Shown here piece after piece: positions 42,248-56,017 of a DNA stretch of 64,000 bases. The stretch is from assembly GCF_900100305.1 (NCBI RefSeq), contig NZ_FNEY01000026.1, positions 1 to 64,000 on the forward strand, in the 5' to 3' direction. Made by a program: the position numbers and the translations under genes. The notes under the pieces were generated by a model, which was not told where the DNA came from, did not search any database, and saw nothing but the letters and a program-made list of their open reading frames with translations. The DNA is from Paracidovorax citrulli. GTDB taxonomy: Bacteria; Pseudomonadota; Gammaproteobacteria; Burkholderiales; Burkholderiaceae_C. Position 1 is the first letter of the stretch. The number at the start of each line of letters is the position of its first letter.

Positions 42248-44056
42248 TCAGCGGCCGGCCATGATGTCCTGCCACGCCCGCTCGGCCGCGAGCACCGCCG
42301 CGCATTGCGCGCCGTGCGCGAAGCGGAATGCTTCGCCATGGACGGTTTCGTCGGGAAACTCCGTGATGAGCGTCACGGGTGTGCCGTGAGGCGTTTCCGA
42401 TACGGTGACGGCCGTGCCGTGGATCTGCTCGAACGTCAGCGGGCCCGCGTGGCGTTCATAGAGGGCCATCTGGCGCGCATTGAATTCCGGCAGGCCCGGT
42501 ACATTCCGCAGCTCGGCCGCCACGCGCTCCAGCAGCTCGCGGGCGCGGCCGTCCCAGCCGGGGTGGTGCCGCAGGATCAGGAAAAATCCCTTGGGAATGG
42601 TCCACAGATCGAAACCGAGGGGGATGTACCCCGTGAGCGGACGCGTCCATTCGTGGGCGGGATAGCCGTGCAGATTGAGGTGCAGCTGCGCGCCGGAAAC
42701 GGCCAGGGCCTGCTCGACGGCTTCCCGCTCGTACAGCGGTGCGCCTTCCCGGTATTCCAGGTCGTCCCCCAGCGCGGTATAGCGTGCGGCGTGCTGCATG
42801 TGGCACGGATGGTGGGCGCCCAGTTCGCGGTGCAGCGCATAGCCGTCGGGGTTCTTCAGCGGCAGCAGCGCGAAGTGCGCGCCCGGCTGCGCGGCCAGGG
42901 CATGGCCGGCGCGCAGGGCCCCTACCACGCCGGAGGTTTCGTTGGCATGCTGGCCACCGCTCACCAGGACGGGGAAGCGGCTGCCGTGCAGGTAGCGCCA
43001 TCCGATGGAGCGTCCCTGCCGGGAGCGTGCCACGAAGGCATCGCCGCCCAGCAGATCCAGTTCGAGCGCGATGCGCGCGGCGGATGGCGCCTTGCCGAGT
43101 GCCTCCAGGGGCTGGTCTGCATCCGTGTCCGCCCAGGCCGCGGCGTCCTGCGCGCCGGTATCGAAAGCACGCAGCTCTACCCGGACGCGTGGTGCGGTGC
43201 CCGGGGCGGCCCGGCGGACGTCGGGCACGATCTGGCCCGGCTGCAGCCGACGATCGCCGGGAGGGCGGCCCGAGTGCTTCTGGAAGAACTCGAGCAACCC
43301 GAAGTACAGGTCCTCGTGCATGGCCTCATAGGTGCTGACGCACTCGTGGCCGACATCCAGCCGGCATTCGTAGCCGGGCAGGTCCACGCGCAGGTCCAGT
43401 CGTTCGAAATAGGGCTCCTGCCGTGGCCAGGGGTGCGACCGGACGGCATCCACCGCGCACCAGAACAGGCATTCGAATTCGGTGTCCTGCGCTGCGTCCA
43501 GCAGGTCGCCGGCGCCGTCGGCGGTTCCCGCGCGCAGCCACCCGGAAGGACACAGTTGGGGGGTCCCGGTCACATCCGGCCGGACCCGGTTCGGCGCGAA
43601 CACGCGATGCGACTGCCGCGCTCCGCCGGGAAAGACCAGATCGATCTCGTAATGCCGCTCGCTGCTCCCGGCCTCGAAGATGAATTCGCAATCCGGCACC
43701 AGCGCCGCGAGTGGATAGGCTTCCAGCAGAAAGCGCCGCGGGCTGGCGGCGGGATGAACGGGATAGCGCACCAGAGCGGTGACCGGGCGCTCCCCCGTGG
43801 AGCAGGCGGGCCATTCCTCGATGCACCAGTGGACGAGTGGCTTGTAGGCGCTGCGCAGGCGCGCACGGACCCCTGCCGCGGCCAGTTGCCGCTCGGCCGC
43901 GCGGCGCTCCGGGGCGCCCTCGAACAGCCAGCCTTCGATGAACCGCCCCCGCCATTCGGGCGTGGCGAAGCGCGCGAGCCAGTCGTCGAGCGTGCGGGGT
44001 TCGATGGCATCGAGCAGGGTGGATGGCACGAGAGGGCGGTCGGGCGATGTGGTCAT
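42248..44056 (-). CDS. M14-family zinc carboxypeptidase-like protein
   Basis: A 602-residue protein. The C-terminal ~300 residues form an M14 carboxypeptidase-like domain: the zinc ligands His and Glu are in [16 protein letters not shown] (near 355), and the third ligand His is probably in [12 protein letters not shown] (near 460). [14 protein letters not shown] may supply the catalytic Glu. The N-terminal ~300 residues are beta-rich ([33 protein letters not shown]). No signal peptide is seen. Homologues often sit near transporter genes. It diverges from the 5-oxoprolinase gene and may act on peptides or amides handled with it. Function is inferred. Confidence 0.82.
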   Translation of the reverse strand: MTTSPDRPLVPSTLLDAIEPRTLDDWLARFATPEWRGRFIEGWLFEGAPERRAAERQLAAAGVRARLRSAYKPLVHWCIEEWPACSTGERPVTALVRYPVHPAASPRRFLLEAYPLAALVPDCEFIFEAGSSERHYEIDLVFPGGARQSHRVFAPNRVRPDVTGTPQLCPSGWLRAGTADGAGDLLDAAQDTEFECLFWCAVDAVRSHPWPRQEPYFERLDLRVDLPGYECRLDVGHECVSTYEAMHEDLYFGLLEFFQKHSGRPPGDRRLQPGQIVPDVRRAAPGTAPRVRVELRAFDTGAQDAAAWADTDADQPLEALGKAPSAARIALELDLLGGDAFVARSRQGRSIGWRYLHGSRFPVLVSGGQHANETSGVVGALRAGHALAAQPGAHFALLPLKNPDGYALHRELGAHHPCHMQHAARYTALGDDLEYREGAPLYEREAVEQALAVSGAQLHLNLHGYPAHEWTRPLTGYIPLGFDLWTIPKGFFLILRHHPGWDGRARELLERVAAELRNVPGLPEFNARQMALYERHAGPLTFEQIHGTAVTVSETPHGTPVTLITEFPDETVHGEAFRFAHGAQCAAVLAAERAWQDIMAGR

Positions 44057-44212
44057 GGCGTGGTCGTCGGCAGGCGGCGGGCGCAGCCGGGCACGATCCC
44101 CGCAAAAACTCCAGGGGCGCGCGCGGCCGGCCACCCCTACATTATGGAAACCGGGCGGACAGCCGCGCCTGCGTGGCGGGCGCCGACCGCAATTTCTGGA
44201 CGAGGAAACAAC

Positions 44213-47875
<3,663 letters not shown>

Positions 47876-47929
47876 CGGGTCCGGACGCCGCGGCGGGCGG
47901 GACCCTCGAGGGGCGCAGCCCCCCGGCCG

Positions 47930-48301
47930 TCAGGAGTCGCGCTGCGAGGTTTCGTCCGTCCGGCGGCTGAGGCTGGGCGGCACGTCGCGGCCCGCCCGCC
48001 GGGCACGGAACAGGGCGGCACGCATGAGGAAGATGTTGGTCACCGGCACCGTCACCGCGACGAACAGCGCGATGAGCAGCGGATGCAGCGCCAGCCCGTG
48101 TCCCGCGACCGAGAAATAGAGCAGCGTGCCGTGCATGATGCACCAGCAACCCATGGTGGCGATGATCGACGGGGCATGCACACGCTCGAAATATGTCTTG
48201 AGCCGTAGCAGGCCCAGCGAGCCCAGCATCGCGATGGCCGCGCCCGCCACGACCAGCACGGCCACGGCGATCTCGGCCCACAGCGGCAGGGCGGCCGTCA
48301 T
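47930..48301 (-). CDS. mnhG: Na+/H+ antiporter subunit G (MnhG/MrpG)
   Basis: A 123-residue subunit with three membrane helices (IAVAVLVVAGAAIAMLGSLGLLRL; IIATMGCWCIMHGTLLYFSV; LIALFVAVTVPVTNIFLMRAA). The LGLLRLKTYFERVHAPS motif is characteristic. It is the last gene of mnhAB-C-D-E-F-G and overlaps mnhF by 4 nt. The C-terminus is polar and Arg-rich. Confidence 0.92.
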   Translation of the reverse strand: MTAALPLWAEIAVAVLVVAGAAIAMLGSLGLLRLKTYFERVHAPSIIATMGCWCIMHGTLLYFSVAGHGLALHPLLIALFVAVTVPVTNIFLMRAALFRARRAGRDVPPSLSRRTDETSQRDS

Positions 48302-48588
48302 TCGATCACCTCGCCGCGCAGCAGGAATTTCGCCATCGCGGTGGAACTCGCGAACCCCAGCAGGGCGATGAGCAGCGCCGCCTCGAAGTAGTTGGTGCTG
48401 CCGTGGTAGATGCCCAGCACCAGCATGACCAGCATGCCGCTCTGGTACATGCAGTCCAGCGCCAGTACGCGGTCCTGGGCGGAAGGGCCCTTGAGGATGC
48501 GCACCAGCGCGAACACGATGCCCAGCGCGAGCATGGCCAGCGCGATGGGCAGGGCCCAGGAAAGCACGGGGCTGGTGGTCGTCGTCAT
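48298..48588 (-). CDS. mnhF: Na+/H+ antiporter subunit F (MnhF/MrpF)
   Basis: A 96-residue subunit with three helices. LVRILKGPSAQDRVLALDCMYQSG (GPSxxDRVLALD is the family signature) follows helix 1; EAALLIALLGFASSTAMAKFLLRGEVIE closes the protein. ATG 48588 overlaps the end of mnhE by 4 nt. Confidence 0.92.
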   Translation of the reverse strand: MTTTTSPVLSWALPIALAMLALGIVFALVRILKGPSAQDRVLALDCMYQSGMLVMLVLGIYHGSTNYFEAALLIALLGFASSTAMAKFLLRGEVIE

Positions 48589-49079
48589 GATTCGAAGATC
48601 TCCATCAGGGGGCGTTCGTAGCGCTGCTTGATGTGGCCGATCACGGCCTCGTGGCTGTCGAGCTCCAGCACGTGCAGCATCAGCACGGAGCGGTCCAGCG
48701 ACAGCTCGGCCCATGACGTGCCGGGCGTGATGCAGACGATCACCGCCAGCACCGCCAGGCCGTTGGCGTCGCGCAGGTCCAGCGGGATCTGCACGAAGCC
48801 CGGGGGATGCCGGCGCTGCGATTTGAACGCCAGGAAGCGCACCACGTTCAGGTTGGAAAGCGAGGTGTCCACCATCACCGACAGCGCGAGGCGCAAGATC
48901 GCGCCGGGACGGCGCACGCGCACCGGCAGCGGCCGAAGGCCGCGCGTGAGCAGCGGTATCGCCAGGCCCACGATGGCCGCGAGGATGAGATGGCCTGCGC
49001 TCATCGAGTGGTTGAGCAGCAGCCACATGCCGGCCAGGGCGACGGACAGCAGCGGCGCGGGAAACAGGCGCTTCATCAT
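48585..49079 (-). CDS. mnhE: Na+/H+ antiporter subunit E (MnhE/MrpE)
   Basis: A 164-residue subunit. Two N-terminal hydrophobic helices (LLSVALAGMWLLLNHS; HLILAAIVGLAIPLL) precede a cytoplasmic domain with ICITPGTSWAELSLDRSVLMLHVLE (TPGT is the conserved block). It overlaps mnhD and mnhF by 4 nt at each side. Confidence 0.92.
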   Translation of the reverse strand: MMKRLFPAPLLSVALAGMWLLLNHSMSAGHLILAAIVGLAIPLLTRGLRPLPVRVRRPGAILRLALSVMVDTSLSNLNVVRFLAFKSQRRHPPGFVQIPLDLRDANGLAVLAVIVCITPGTSWAELSLDRSVLMLHVLELDSHEAVIGHIKQRYERPLMEIFES

Positions 49080-50881
49080 GGCATCACCTTCGTTCCGGCC
49101 GGAGGCCGCGCAGCGACGTCGGCCGCCGGGACGCCCGCCAACGGAGCCGGAGGCGGCAACCTGCGTGCGATGGCGACCGTGCCTTCGGGCGTGACGGGGC
49201 CGGGCTTCGGCCGGGCCGACATCACGGCATCGATATAGCCGCCCGGCGCGTGCAGCGCGTTCGCCGTCGCCTGCGTGAAATCCATCATCCGGCCAGCCTG
49301 CAGCGTCAGGCCCACGCAGCAGGCCAGCAGCAACGCGATGGGAATGCCCTCCAGCACGCGCAATTGCGGAGCGGGGCGGTCGTGCGTGGTCCAGAAATGC
49401 CGCATGCCCGTGCGGGTGAGCGCGAGCAGGGCCATGAGCCCGGTGGCGATGAGCATCGCGAACAGCACCCAGCCCACCGCCGATGCCCGGACGCCGGCCG
49501 ACGGGCCCAATCCGAGAGGGTTGAGCAGCGCCGTGAGCATCGCGAACTTGCCCACGAAGCCCGACAGCGGGGGCAGGCCCGCGATCACGAGCGTGCACAG
49601 CAGGAAAGCCAAGCCGAGGAGGGCCGCTGCCGCCGGGATGACGCGGCCCACCAGCACCATCTCCTGCTCGTCCAGGTTCATTTGCTGCGCCGGGATCAAC
49701 TCGGGTGTGAGAAAGGGCGCATCATCGTCCCGTTCGTGCGGCGCGAGGGTGGAGCCGTCGTTGCGCCAGCGGTCGATCAGGTCGGTGAGCAGGAAGAGGG
49801 CGCTGATGGCCAGCGTGGAGCTGGGCAGGTAGAACAGCAGGCCCGCCGTCAGCAGGTTCTGCCCGAAGCCCGCGGCCGCCAGCAGCGTGCCCGACGACAG
49901 GATGGCCGCATAGCCGGCCAGCACGCCGATGCGCTGGGAGCCCAGCATGCCGATCGCACCGAACGCCATGGTCACGAGCCCGCCGCCTATGAGCCACAGG
50001 CTGCCGAACAGCGCCGATGGCCCGGCCTCGGCGCCGAACATCAGCGTCCACAGGCGCAGGATGGTATAGACGCCCACTTTCGTCATCAGCGCGAACAGCG
50101 CCCCGGCAGGAGCGCTGGCCGCGCTGTAGGCCGGCGCCAGCCAGAAATTCAGCGGCCACACCGCCGCCTTGATGAGGAAGGCCGTGGCCAGGATGCCCGC
50201 GGCCGCGTGCAGCAGGCCCCGGTCGGCATCGGCCACGTGGGGAATGGTCTGCGCCAGATCCGCCATGTTCAGCGTGCCCGTGATGCCGTAGAGCATCGAC
50301 ACGCCGATCAGGAACAGCGAAGATGCCGCCAGATTGATGGCGATGTAATGCAGGCCCGCCTGCACGCGCGGGCGCCCCGAACCGTGCAGCAGCAGCCCGT
50401 ACGACGCGGCCAGCATGATCTCGAAGAACACGAACAGGTTGAACAGGTCCGCCGTCAGGAAGGCCCCGGCCAGGCCCATGAGCTGGAACTGGAACAGAGG
50501 GTGGAAATGCACGCCGGCACGGTGCCAGCGCGCCGCCGCGAAGACGATGGAGCACAGCGCGACGAAGCTCGTGAGCACGAGCATGAGCGCCGACAGCCGG
50601 TCCAGCGCGAGCACGATGCCGAAAGGCGCGGGCCAGTTGCCAGGCAGGTACACGCCCATCGTGGCCGGCTTGCCGCCCAGGTGCGTCCAGAACAGCAGCG
50701 CGAGCGATATGCACAGGCTGGCCAACGTGGACAGCAGGTTCATCCCCAGCTTCAGCCGCTGGCGCTCCTCGCGCAGCAGCAGCATGAGCGCCGCGGTCAG
50801 CAGCGGCAGCATGATGGGGGCGAGCATCAGGTGCGGCATGAGCGCCGACATCCCTTGCGAGAACTGGGCGGCCGCACTCAT
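49076..50881 (-). CDS. mnhD: Na+/H+ antiporter subunit D (MnhD/MrpD)
   Basis: A 601-residue NuoN/NuoM-like proton-translocating subunit with about 14 membrane helices. FNLFVFFEIMLAASYGLLLHG contains the conserved helix-5-type Glu, and KAAVWPLNFWLAPAYSAASAP includes the key Lys. VIAGLPPLSGFVGKFAML is the C-half landmark. A long polar loop (~residues 385-420) and a Pro-rich tail are extra relative to the shorter family members. It follows mnhC by 52 nt. Confidence 0.94.
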   Translation of the reverse strand: MSAAAQFSQGMSALMPHLMLAPIMLPLLTAALMLLLREERQRLKLGMNLLSTLASLCISLALLFWTHLGGKPATMGVYLPGNWPAPFGIVLALDRLSALMLVLTSFVALCSIVFAAARWHRAGVHFHPLFQFQLMGLAGAFLTADLFNLFVFFEIMLAASYGLLLHGSGRPRVQAGLHYIAINLAASSLFLIGVSMLYGITGTLNMADLAQTIPHVADADRGLLHAAAGILATAFLIKAAVWPLNFWLAPAYSAASAPAGALFALMTKVGVYTILRLWTLMFGAEAGPSALFGSLWLIGGGLVTMAFGAIGMLGSQRIGVLAGYAAILSSGTLLAAAGFGQNLLTAGLLFYLPSSTLAISALFLLTDLIDRWRNDGSTLAPHERDDDAPFLTPELIPAQQMNLDEQEMVLVGRVIPAAAALLGLAFLLCTLVIAGLPPLSGFVGKFAMLTALLNPLGLGPSAGVRASAVGWVLFAMLIATGLMALLALTRTGMRHFWTTHDRPAPQLRVLEGIPIALLLACCVGLTLQAGRMMDFTQATANALHAPGGYIDAVMSARPKPGPVTPEGTVAIARRLPPPAPLAGVPAADVAARPPAGTKVMP

Positions 50882-50933
50882 CGGCGGCTCCCGGCCGTGC
50901 GGCGGCTGTGGCGATGCAAGGCGCGTGCGGCGG

Positions 50934-51299
50934 TCATGGCATCTCCTGCACGTCGCGCGAATGCGATCCGTCCACATGGTCGGTGCCCGACATGCCGCGC
51001 GAGGCGAGCAGCACCACCAGGAACAGCGCCGTCATGGCGAAGCCGATCACGATGGCCGTCAGCACCAGCGCCTGCGGCATCGGGTCCGCATAGTGCTGCA
51101 GATCCTTCGCCACGCCCTCCACCAGCACGGGCTCCTTGCCCACGGCGAGGCCCAGGCGGCCCATGCTGAAGATGAACAGGTTCACCGCGTACGACAGCAG
51201 CGCCAGTCCCATGATGACCTGGTAGGTACGGGGGCGCAGCACCAGCCACACACCCGATCCCGCGAGCACGCCGATCGCGACGGCCAGAACGATTTCCAT
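50934..51299 (-). CDS. mnhC: Na+/H+ antiporter subunit C (MnhC/MrpC)
   Basis: A 121-residue NuoK-like subunit with three helices (VLAVAIGVLAGSGVWLVL; YQVIMGLALLSYAVNLFIFSMG; PQALVLTAIVIGFAMTALFLVVLL). The membrane acidic residue pattern of the NuoK fold is reduced, as usual in MrpC. Its start overlaps the stop of the fused A/B subunit gene by 1 nt. Confidence 0.92.
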   Translation of the reverse strand: MEIVLAVAIGVLAGSGVWLVLRPRTYQVIMGLALLSYAVNLFIFSMGRLGLAVGKEPVLVEGVAKDLQHYADPMPQALVLTAIVIGFAMTALFLVVLLASRGMSGTDHVDGSHSRDVQEMP

Positions 51300-54200
51300 C
51301 AAGGGGTTCCTCCGGGTGCCGTGGCGGCGGCTCCGCCGCGGGCGCCGTCCAGCGCCACCGGCAGCTTGCTCTCGGCAGCCTGGGCCGCCTGCGCGGACTG
51401 CGCCGATTCCTCTGCCTCGCGCTCCTCCGCGAGGCGCGCATGGTAGCGGTGCCCGCGTACCGACTGGTGGGCGATGGCCGTGAGCATCAGCAGCGTGGCG
51501 CCCACGACCAGCGAGAACACGCCGATGTCGAAGAACAATGCACTGGCCAGATGGATCTCGCCCACCACCGGCAGGTGCAGGTGGGCCGTGTGGCTGGTGA
51601 GGAACGGGTAGCCGAAGAACAGGGCGCCCGCGCCGGTGCCTATCGCGAACAGCAGCCCGGTGGCGATCCAGCGGCGCGGATAGAGCGCGAGGTGCGCTTC
51701 CACCCACTGCGTGCCCGAGATGATGTATTGCAGCAGCAGCCCCACCGACAGCACCAGGCCGGCCACGAAACCGCCTCCGGGCTGGTTGTGGCCGCGCATG
51801 AACATGTAGAACGACACCAGCAGCGTGAAGGGCAGGAGCAGCCGCACCAGCACGGCGGGCACCATCAGGTAGCCGACGGCGGTATCGGTCGCGTTGCGCG
51901 GGTTGAGCAGGTCGGTCTGCAGATCGGCCGGCATGTTGCGCTGCTGCTCGGGCAGATCCATGGTCTCGCGCGCGGGCCGGAAACGCCGCAGCAGCGCATA
52001 CACTGTCAGCGCGACGATGCCCAGCACCACGATCTCGCCGAACGTGTCGAAGCCGCGGAAGTCCACCAGCATCACGTTCACCACGTTGGTGCCGCCACCT
52101 TCGGACTGTGCGCGCTCCAGGTAGAACGTGGACGTGCTCTCGGGAAAAGGCCGGCTCATCATCACATAGGCCAGCCACCCGAGTCCGCCGCCGGCGGCCA
52201 GGGAGATCAGCAGGTCGCGGGCGCGCCGCAGCCGGGGCAGCCCCACCGCCGGTGCCAGCTCGCGCAGGCGCTCGTCGCGCCGGGGCAGCCAGCGCAGGCC
52301 CAGCAGCACGAGCACGGTGGTCACGATCTCCACCACGATCTGCGTCAGCGCGAGGTCCGGCGCCGAGAACCACAGGAAGGTGATGCAGGTGCAAAGCCCT
52401 GCGCCGCCCAGGAGGGTGAGCGCGGCCAGGCGGTGGTACTTGGCCTGCCAGGCCGCGGCCACGGCGCAGACCGAGCCCACCACCCAGATCGCCACGAAAG
52501 CCGGCGACAGCGGCAGCGTGCCGCGGTCGCCCAGCTGCAGGCCGCGGGACCACAGCGGCAGCGCCCCTGCCACGAGCGCCGCGCAGACCAGCCACAGCAT
52601 CTGCCATTGCAGCCTCGGCGTACCCAGCATGCGGCGGCCGCGGTAGCCGGCCAGCGTCAGCAGCGTGAGCAGGGCCTCGAAAATGCGTCGCCCGCTCACG
52701 CGGTAGATGAGCGGCGCCGCGTCGATCCGGCCGGCCTCGCGCTGGCGGCGCAGGAGCAGGTAGAGCGCCGCGCCCCCCGCCAGCGCGATCAGGCTCATCA
52801 CGAAAGGCGTGTTGAAACCGTGCCAGATCGCGAGGCTGTACTCGGGCAAATGCCCTCCGACCACCGGCAGGGCCGCAGTGTCCAGGTAACGGCCGACCGA
52901 CCAGGCCGGCAGCGTGCCCACCACCAGGCAGGCCAGCACCAGCAGTTCCACCGGCACGCGCATCCAGTGCGGCGGTTCGTGGGGCTCCCGGGGCAGGTCT
53001 TCCGCCTTCGGCCCCCAGAACACATCCACCGTGAAGCGCAGCGAATACGCCACGCTGAAGACTCCGGCCAGCGTCGCGGCCACCGGCAAAGCCGTCGCGA
53101 TGAACGGAGAGGCCTCCAGGAACACCGTCTCCGCGAAGAACATCTCCTTGGAGAGAAAGCCGTTGAGCAGCGGCACGCCCGCCATCGCCGCGCTGGCGAC
53201 CATCGCCAGCGTGGAAGTCACCGGCATCATGCGCCGCAGGCCCGACAGACGCCGGATGTCCCGCGTGCCGCTCTCGTGGTCCACGATGCCGGCCGCCATG
53301 AAGAGCGAGGCCTTGAAGGTGGCGTGGTTCATGATGTGGAACACCGCCGCCACCGCCGCCAGCGGGCTGTTCAGGCCCAGCAGCAGGGTGATGAGCCCCA
53401 GGTGGGAGATGGTGGAGTAGGCCAGCAGCCCCTTGAGGTCATGCTGGAACATGGCCGCGTACCCGCCCACGAGCAACGTGCATATGCCGGCGCCGCCCAC
53501 GATCCAGAACCACGGTTCCGTGCCGCCCATCACGGGCCACATGCGCGCCAGCAGGAATACGCCGGCCTTCACCATGGTGGCCGAATGCAAATAGGCCGAT
53601 ACCGGCGTGGGCGCCGCCATGGCATTGGGCAGCCAGAAATGGAAGGGGAACTGCGCGCTCTTGGTGAGCGCACCCAGCAGCACCAGCACCAGGGCGGTCA
53701 GGTAGAGGGGATGGCCGCGCACCAGGTCGCCTGCCGCCAGCACCTGGTCCAGGTCGTAGCTGCCGACGATGTGGCCCAGCACCAGCACGCCCGCCAGCAG
53801 GCACAGGCCGCCCGTGCCCGTGACGGTGAGCGCCATGCGGGCCCCGCTGCGCGCGTCCTTGCGGTGGTGCCAGTAGCCGATCAGCAGGAAGGAGAAAAGG
53901 CTGGTCAGCTCCCAGAAGAACACCAGCTGGATGAGGTTGCCCGAGAGCACCACGCCGCTCATGGCACCCATGAAGGCCAGGAAGAACGAGAAGAACCGCG
54001 GTACCGGGTCGGCGGCCGACATGTAGTAGCGCGCATACAGCACCACCAGCGAGCCGATGCCCAGCACCAGCATGCAGAACATCCACGCGAAACCGTCCAT
54101 CCGCAGCACGAGGTCCAGACCCAGCGAGGGCAGCCAGGCGATCTCCTGCCGCACCATGCCGCCTGCCGCCACCTCCGGGAAATACAGCGCCGCCTGCACC

Positions 54201-54319
54201 GCGCAGAACAACGCCACCGCTCCGGCGAGCGTCGATTCGGCATTGCGCGCGTTCGCAGGCAGCAGCGCTGCGAGCAGGCTGCCGGCGAATGGCAGGAGAA
54301 CGAGGAGGAGCAGGGACAT
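51299..54319 (-). CDS. mnhA: Fused Na+/H+ antiporter subunits A and B (MnhAB/MrpAB)
   Basis: A 1006-residue membrane protein. Residues ~1-760 are subunit A, including the NuoL-like part with ELTSLFSFLLIGYWHHR, FPFHFWLPNAMAAPTPVSAYLHSATMVKAG and KASLFMAAGIVDHESGTRDI. Residues ~780-960 are the MrpB-type domain (GYLMVPAVLVRLLLPFTLLVSFYMFMRGHNQPGGGFVAG). The fusion occurs in many proteobacteria. The complex exports Na+ (or K+) for protons and supports pH and salt tolerance. It is the first gene of the operon. The C-terminal ~45 residues are Ala/Gln-rich. Confidence 0.94.
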   Translation of the reverse strand: MSLLLLVLLPFAGSLLAALLPANARNAESTLAGAVALFCAVQAALYFPEVAAGGMVRQEIAWLPSLGLDLVLRMDGFAWMFCMLVLGIGSLVVLYARYYMSAADPVPRFFSFFLAFMGAMSGVVLSGNLIQLVFFWELTSLFSFLLIGYWHHRKDARSGARMALTVTGTGGLCLLAGVLVLGHIVGSYDLDQVLAAGDLVRGHPLYLTALVLVLLGALTKSAQFPFHFWLPNAMAAPTPVSAYLHSATMVKAGVFLLARMWPVMGGTEPWFWIVGGAGICTLLVGGYAAMFQHDLKGLLAYSTISHLGLITLLLGLNSPLAAVAAVFHIMNHATFKASLFMAAGIVDHESGTRDIRRLSGLRRMMPVTSTLAMVASAAMAGVPLLNGFLSKEMFFAETVFLEASPFIATALPVAATLAGVFSVAYSLRFTVDVFWGPKAEDLPREPHEPPHWMRVPVELLVLACLVVGTLPAWSVGRYLDTAALPVVGGHLPEYSLAIWHGFNTPFVMSLIALAGGAALYLLLRRQREAGRIDAAPLIYRVSGRRIFEALLTLLTLAGYRGRRMLGTPRLQWQMLWLVCAALVAGALPLWSRGLQLGDRGTLPLSPAFVAIWVVGSVCAVAAAWQAKYHRLAALTLLGGAGLCTCITFLWFSAPDLALTQIVVEIVTTVLVLLGLRWLPRRDERLRELAPAVGLPRLRRARDLLISLAAGGGLGWLAYVMMSRPFPESTSTFYLERAQSEGGGTNVVNVMLVDFRGFDTFGEIVVLGIVALTVYALLRRFRPARETMDLPEQQRNMPADLQTDLLNPRNATDTAVGYLMVPAVLVRLLLPFTLLVSFYMFMRGHNQPGGGFVAGLVLSVGLLLQYIISGTQWVEAHLALYPRRWIATGLLFAIGTGAGALFFGYPFLTSHTAHLHLPVVGEIHLASALFFDIGVFSLVVGATLLMLTAIAHQSVRGHRYHARLAEEREAEESAQSAQAAQAAESKLPVALDGARGGAAATAPGGTP

Positions 54320-54430
54320 GTGCGGACCATTCTACGGGGAAGGTCCGCGCAAACCGCTATGAAAACCCGAGCATGCTACGGTGTATCGGCGCACTCCGGG
54401 AGGGGGCCGGGCTGGACTGTGGACACGCTC

Positions 54431-55588
54431 TCACAGCTCTTCGACGCGCCGGGCGGGATAGCTGTCCCAGTTCTGGCAGCCGGGGCATTGCCAGAAATGC
54501 TGCCGGGCCTCGAATCCGCAGGCCGCGCAGCGATAGCGCGTGAGCGGCTTGGCGGCCTGGTCCAGCGCCCGCTGGACCTGCGGATGGAATTCCTCGTGTT
54601 CGAGTTTTTCCTGCGCCAGCCATTTGGCGGCGGCGACGAGCGAGGGCTCCTGCTCCAGGTGGCGTACATACCAGTCGCGCGGCGACCGGGCGGGATCGGC
54701 TGCGGCAGACTCCATGGCCACGATCGCGTCGAGCACGTCCAGCGAAGGCGCGCGGGCATAGTGCTCCTTCAGCAACTGCAGCACGTCGCTCTGGCGCCCG
54801 GTCGCACCCGCCAGTTCGATCAGCAGCGGCGCGGCCAGCGGCAGGGCGCCGGGGGACTGGCGGGCCAGTTCCTGGAGCGTGGCCATGGCCGCCTCGGCAT
54901 GGCCGCGGCGCTGCTGCAGCCGGGCAAGCTCGATGCGCGGGCGCGGCGCATCCGGCGCGGTCGCCCGGGCTTCCTCGAACTGCGCCATCGCCGCATCCAG
55001 GTCGCCCTGGGCAGCACGCGCCAGCGCCTGCTCGCACAGGTAATGGGCCTGCCGGGCGCTGAAATCGCCCTGGTGGGATCCATGCATCTTGCGCGCGATC
55101 GCGGTGGCCTGGAGCCAGTCCCGCGAGCGTTCGTAGATGGCCAGCAGCGCCATGCGCGCCTGGCTCTCGAAGGGCGTGCCTTCCAGCCGCTGCAGCGCAT
55201 CTTCAGCGCGGTCCAGCAGCCCGGCCTTGAGGAAATCCAGCGCCAGCGCGTGCTGCGCGCGCTCGCGGTCGGCCCGGCTCAGGTCGCCTCGGGACAGCAG
55301 GTGCTCGTGCACGCGCACCGCGCGGTTGTATTCGCCACGCCGGCGGAACAGGTTGCCGAGCGCGAAATGCAGTTCCGACGTGTCCGGATCGTTCTGCACC
55401 GCCTCGATGAATGCGTCGATCGCCTGGTCCTGCTGCTCGTTGAGCAGGTAGTTCAGGCCCTTGAAATAGGCCTTGGGTGCCCGCCGGTTTTCCTGGCGCA
55501 ACTGGCGCAGATCGAAGCGGGACGCCAGCCAGCCCAGCACGAACGCCAGCGGCAGCCCCAGCAGGAGCCAGCTCAGGTCAAATTCCAT
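54431..55588 (-). CDS. lapB: LPS assembly protein LapB (YciM)
   Basis: A 385-residue protein. Its N-terminal membrane helix (LSWLLLGLPLAFVLGWLA) precedes about nine TPR-like repeats (~residues 30-340) and a C-terminal rubredoxin-like metal-binding domain with CAACGF and CPGC (four Cys). LapB controls LpxC turnover by FtsH and so LPS synthesis. Its length is nearly that of E. coli LapB (389). It starts 11 nt inside lapA. Confidence 0.93.
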   Translation of the reverse strand: MEFDLSWLLLGLPLAFVLGWLASRFDLRQLRQENRRAPKAYFKGLNYLLNEQQDQAIDAFIEAVQNDPDTSELHFALGNLFRRRGEYNRAVRVHEHLLSRGDLSRADRERAQHALALDFLKAGLLDRAEDALQRLEGTPFESQARMALLAIYERSRDWLQATAIARKMHGSHQGDFSARQAHYLCEQALARAAQGDLDAAMAQFEEARATAPDAPRPRIELARLQQRRGHAEAAMATLQELARQSPGALPLAAPLLIELAGATGRQSDVLQLLKEHYARAPSLDVLDAIVAMESAAADPARSPRDWYVRHLEQEPSLVAAAKWLAQEKLEHEEFHPQVQRALDQAAKPLTRYRCAACGFEARQHFWQCPGCQNWDSYPARRVEEL

Positions 55589-55934
55589 GGATGGGCGGCT
55601 GCTGCTGCAGGTCGGTGACGGGGGCGGGGTTGCCCGCCGAGGCGGTGGACGCCGGCGCGGAGGCGGGCGCGGAGGCGGGCGCGGAGGCGGGCGAGGGCGG
55701 CAGCGCGGCCTCGGCACGGCGCGCGGCGCGCAGGTGCTTCCACCAGCGGGGCACCATGCCCAGCACGCCGACGGCGACACCGAGGGCGAAGGCGGACAGC
55801 ACCACCAGCACCAGCGGCGCGGTCCATCGGGTGCCGAAGAAGAAATGCACCGTCGCGTCCTGCTGGTTGTTCAGCGCGAAGGCGAAGAGGGTGAAAAAAA
55901 TGGCTGCCTTGAGCAGCCACAGGAAATACTTCAT
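55578..55934 (-). CDS. lapA: LPS assembly protein LapA (DUF1049)
   Basis: A 118-residue protein with two membrane helices (FLWLLKAAIFFTLFAFALNN; LVLVVLSAFALGVAVGVLG) and the family phrase ALNNQQDATVHFFFG. The C-terminal ~45 residues are an Ala/Pro/Ser tail containing PASA tandem units encoded by a 12-bp repeat at ~55655-55690. It is coupled to lapB by overlap and follows ihfB by 83 nt. Confidence 0.9.
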   Translation of the reverse strand: MKYFLWLLKAAIFFTLFAFALNNQQDATVHFFFGTRWTAPLVLVVLSAFALGVAVGVLGMVPRWWKHLRAARRAEAALPPSPASAPASAPASAPASTASAGNPAPVTDLQQQPPIHGI

Positions 55935-56017
55935 GCCATGCGTCTCCTCGATGGTGGGAGGATTCTACGGTCAGGCCCGCCCCCGCGCATGCGCCGGAGG
56001 CGGCGTGGCGGGCTCCG

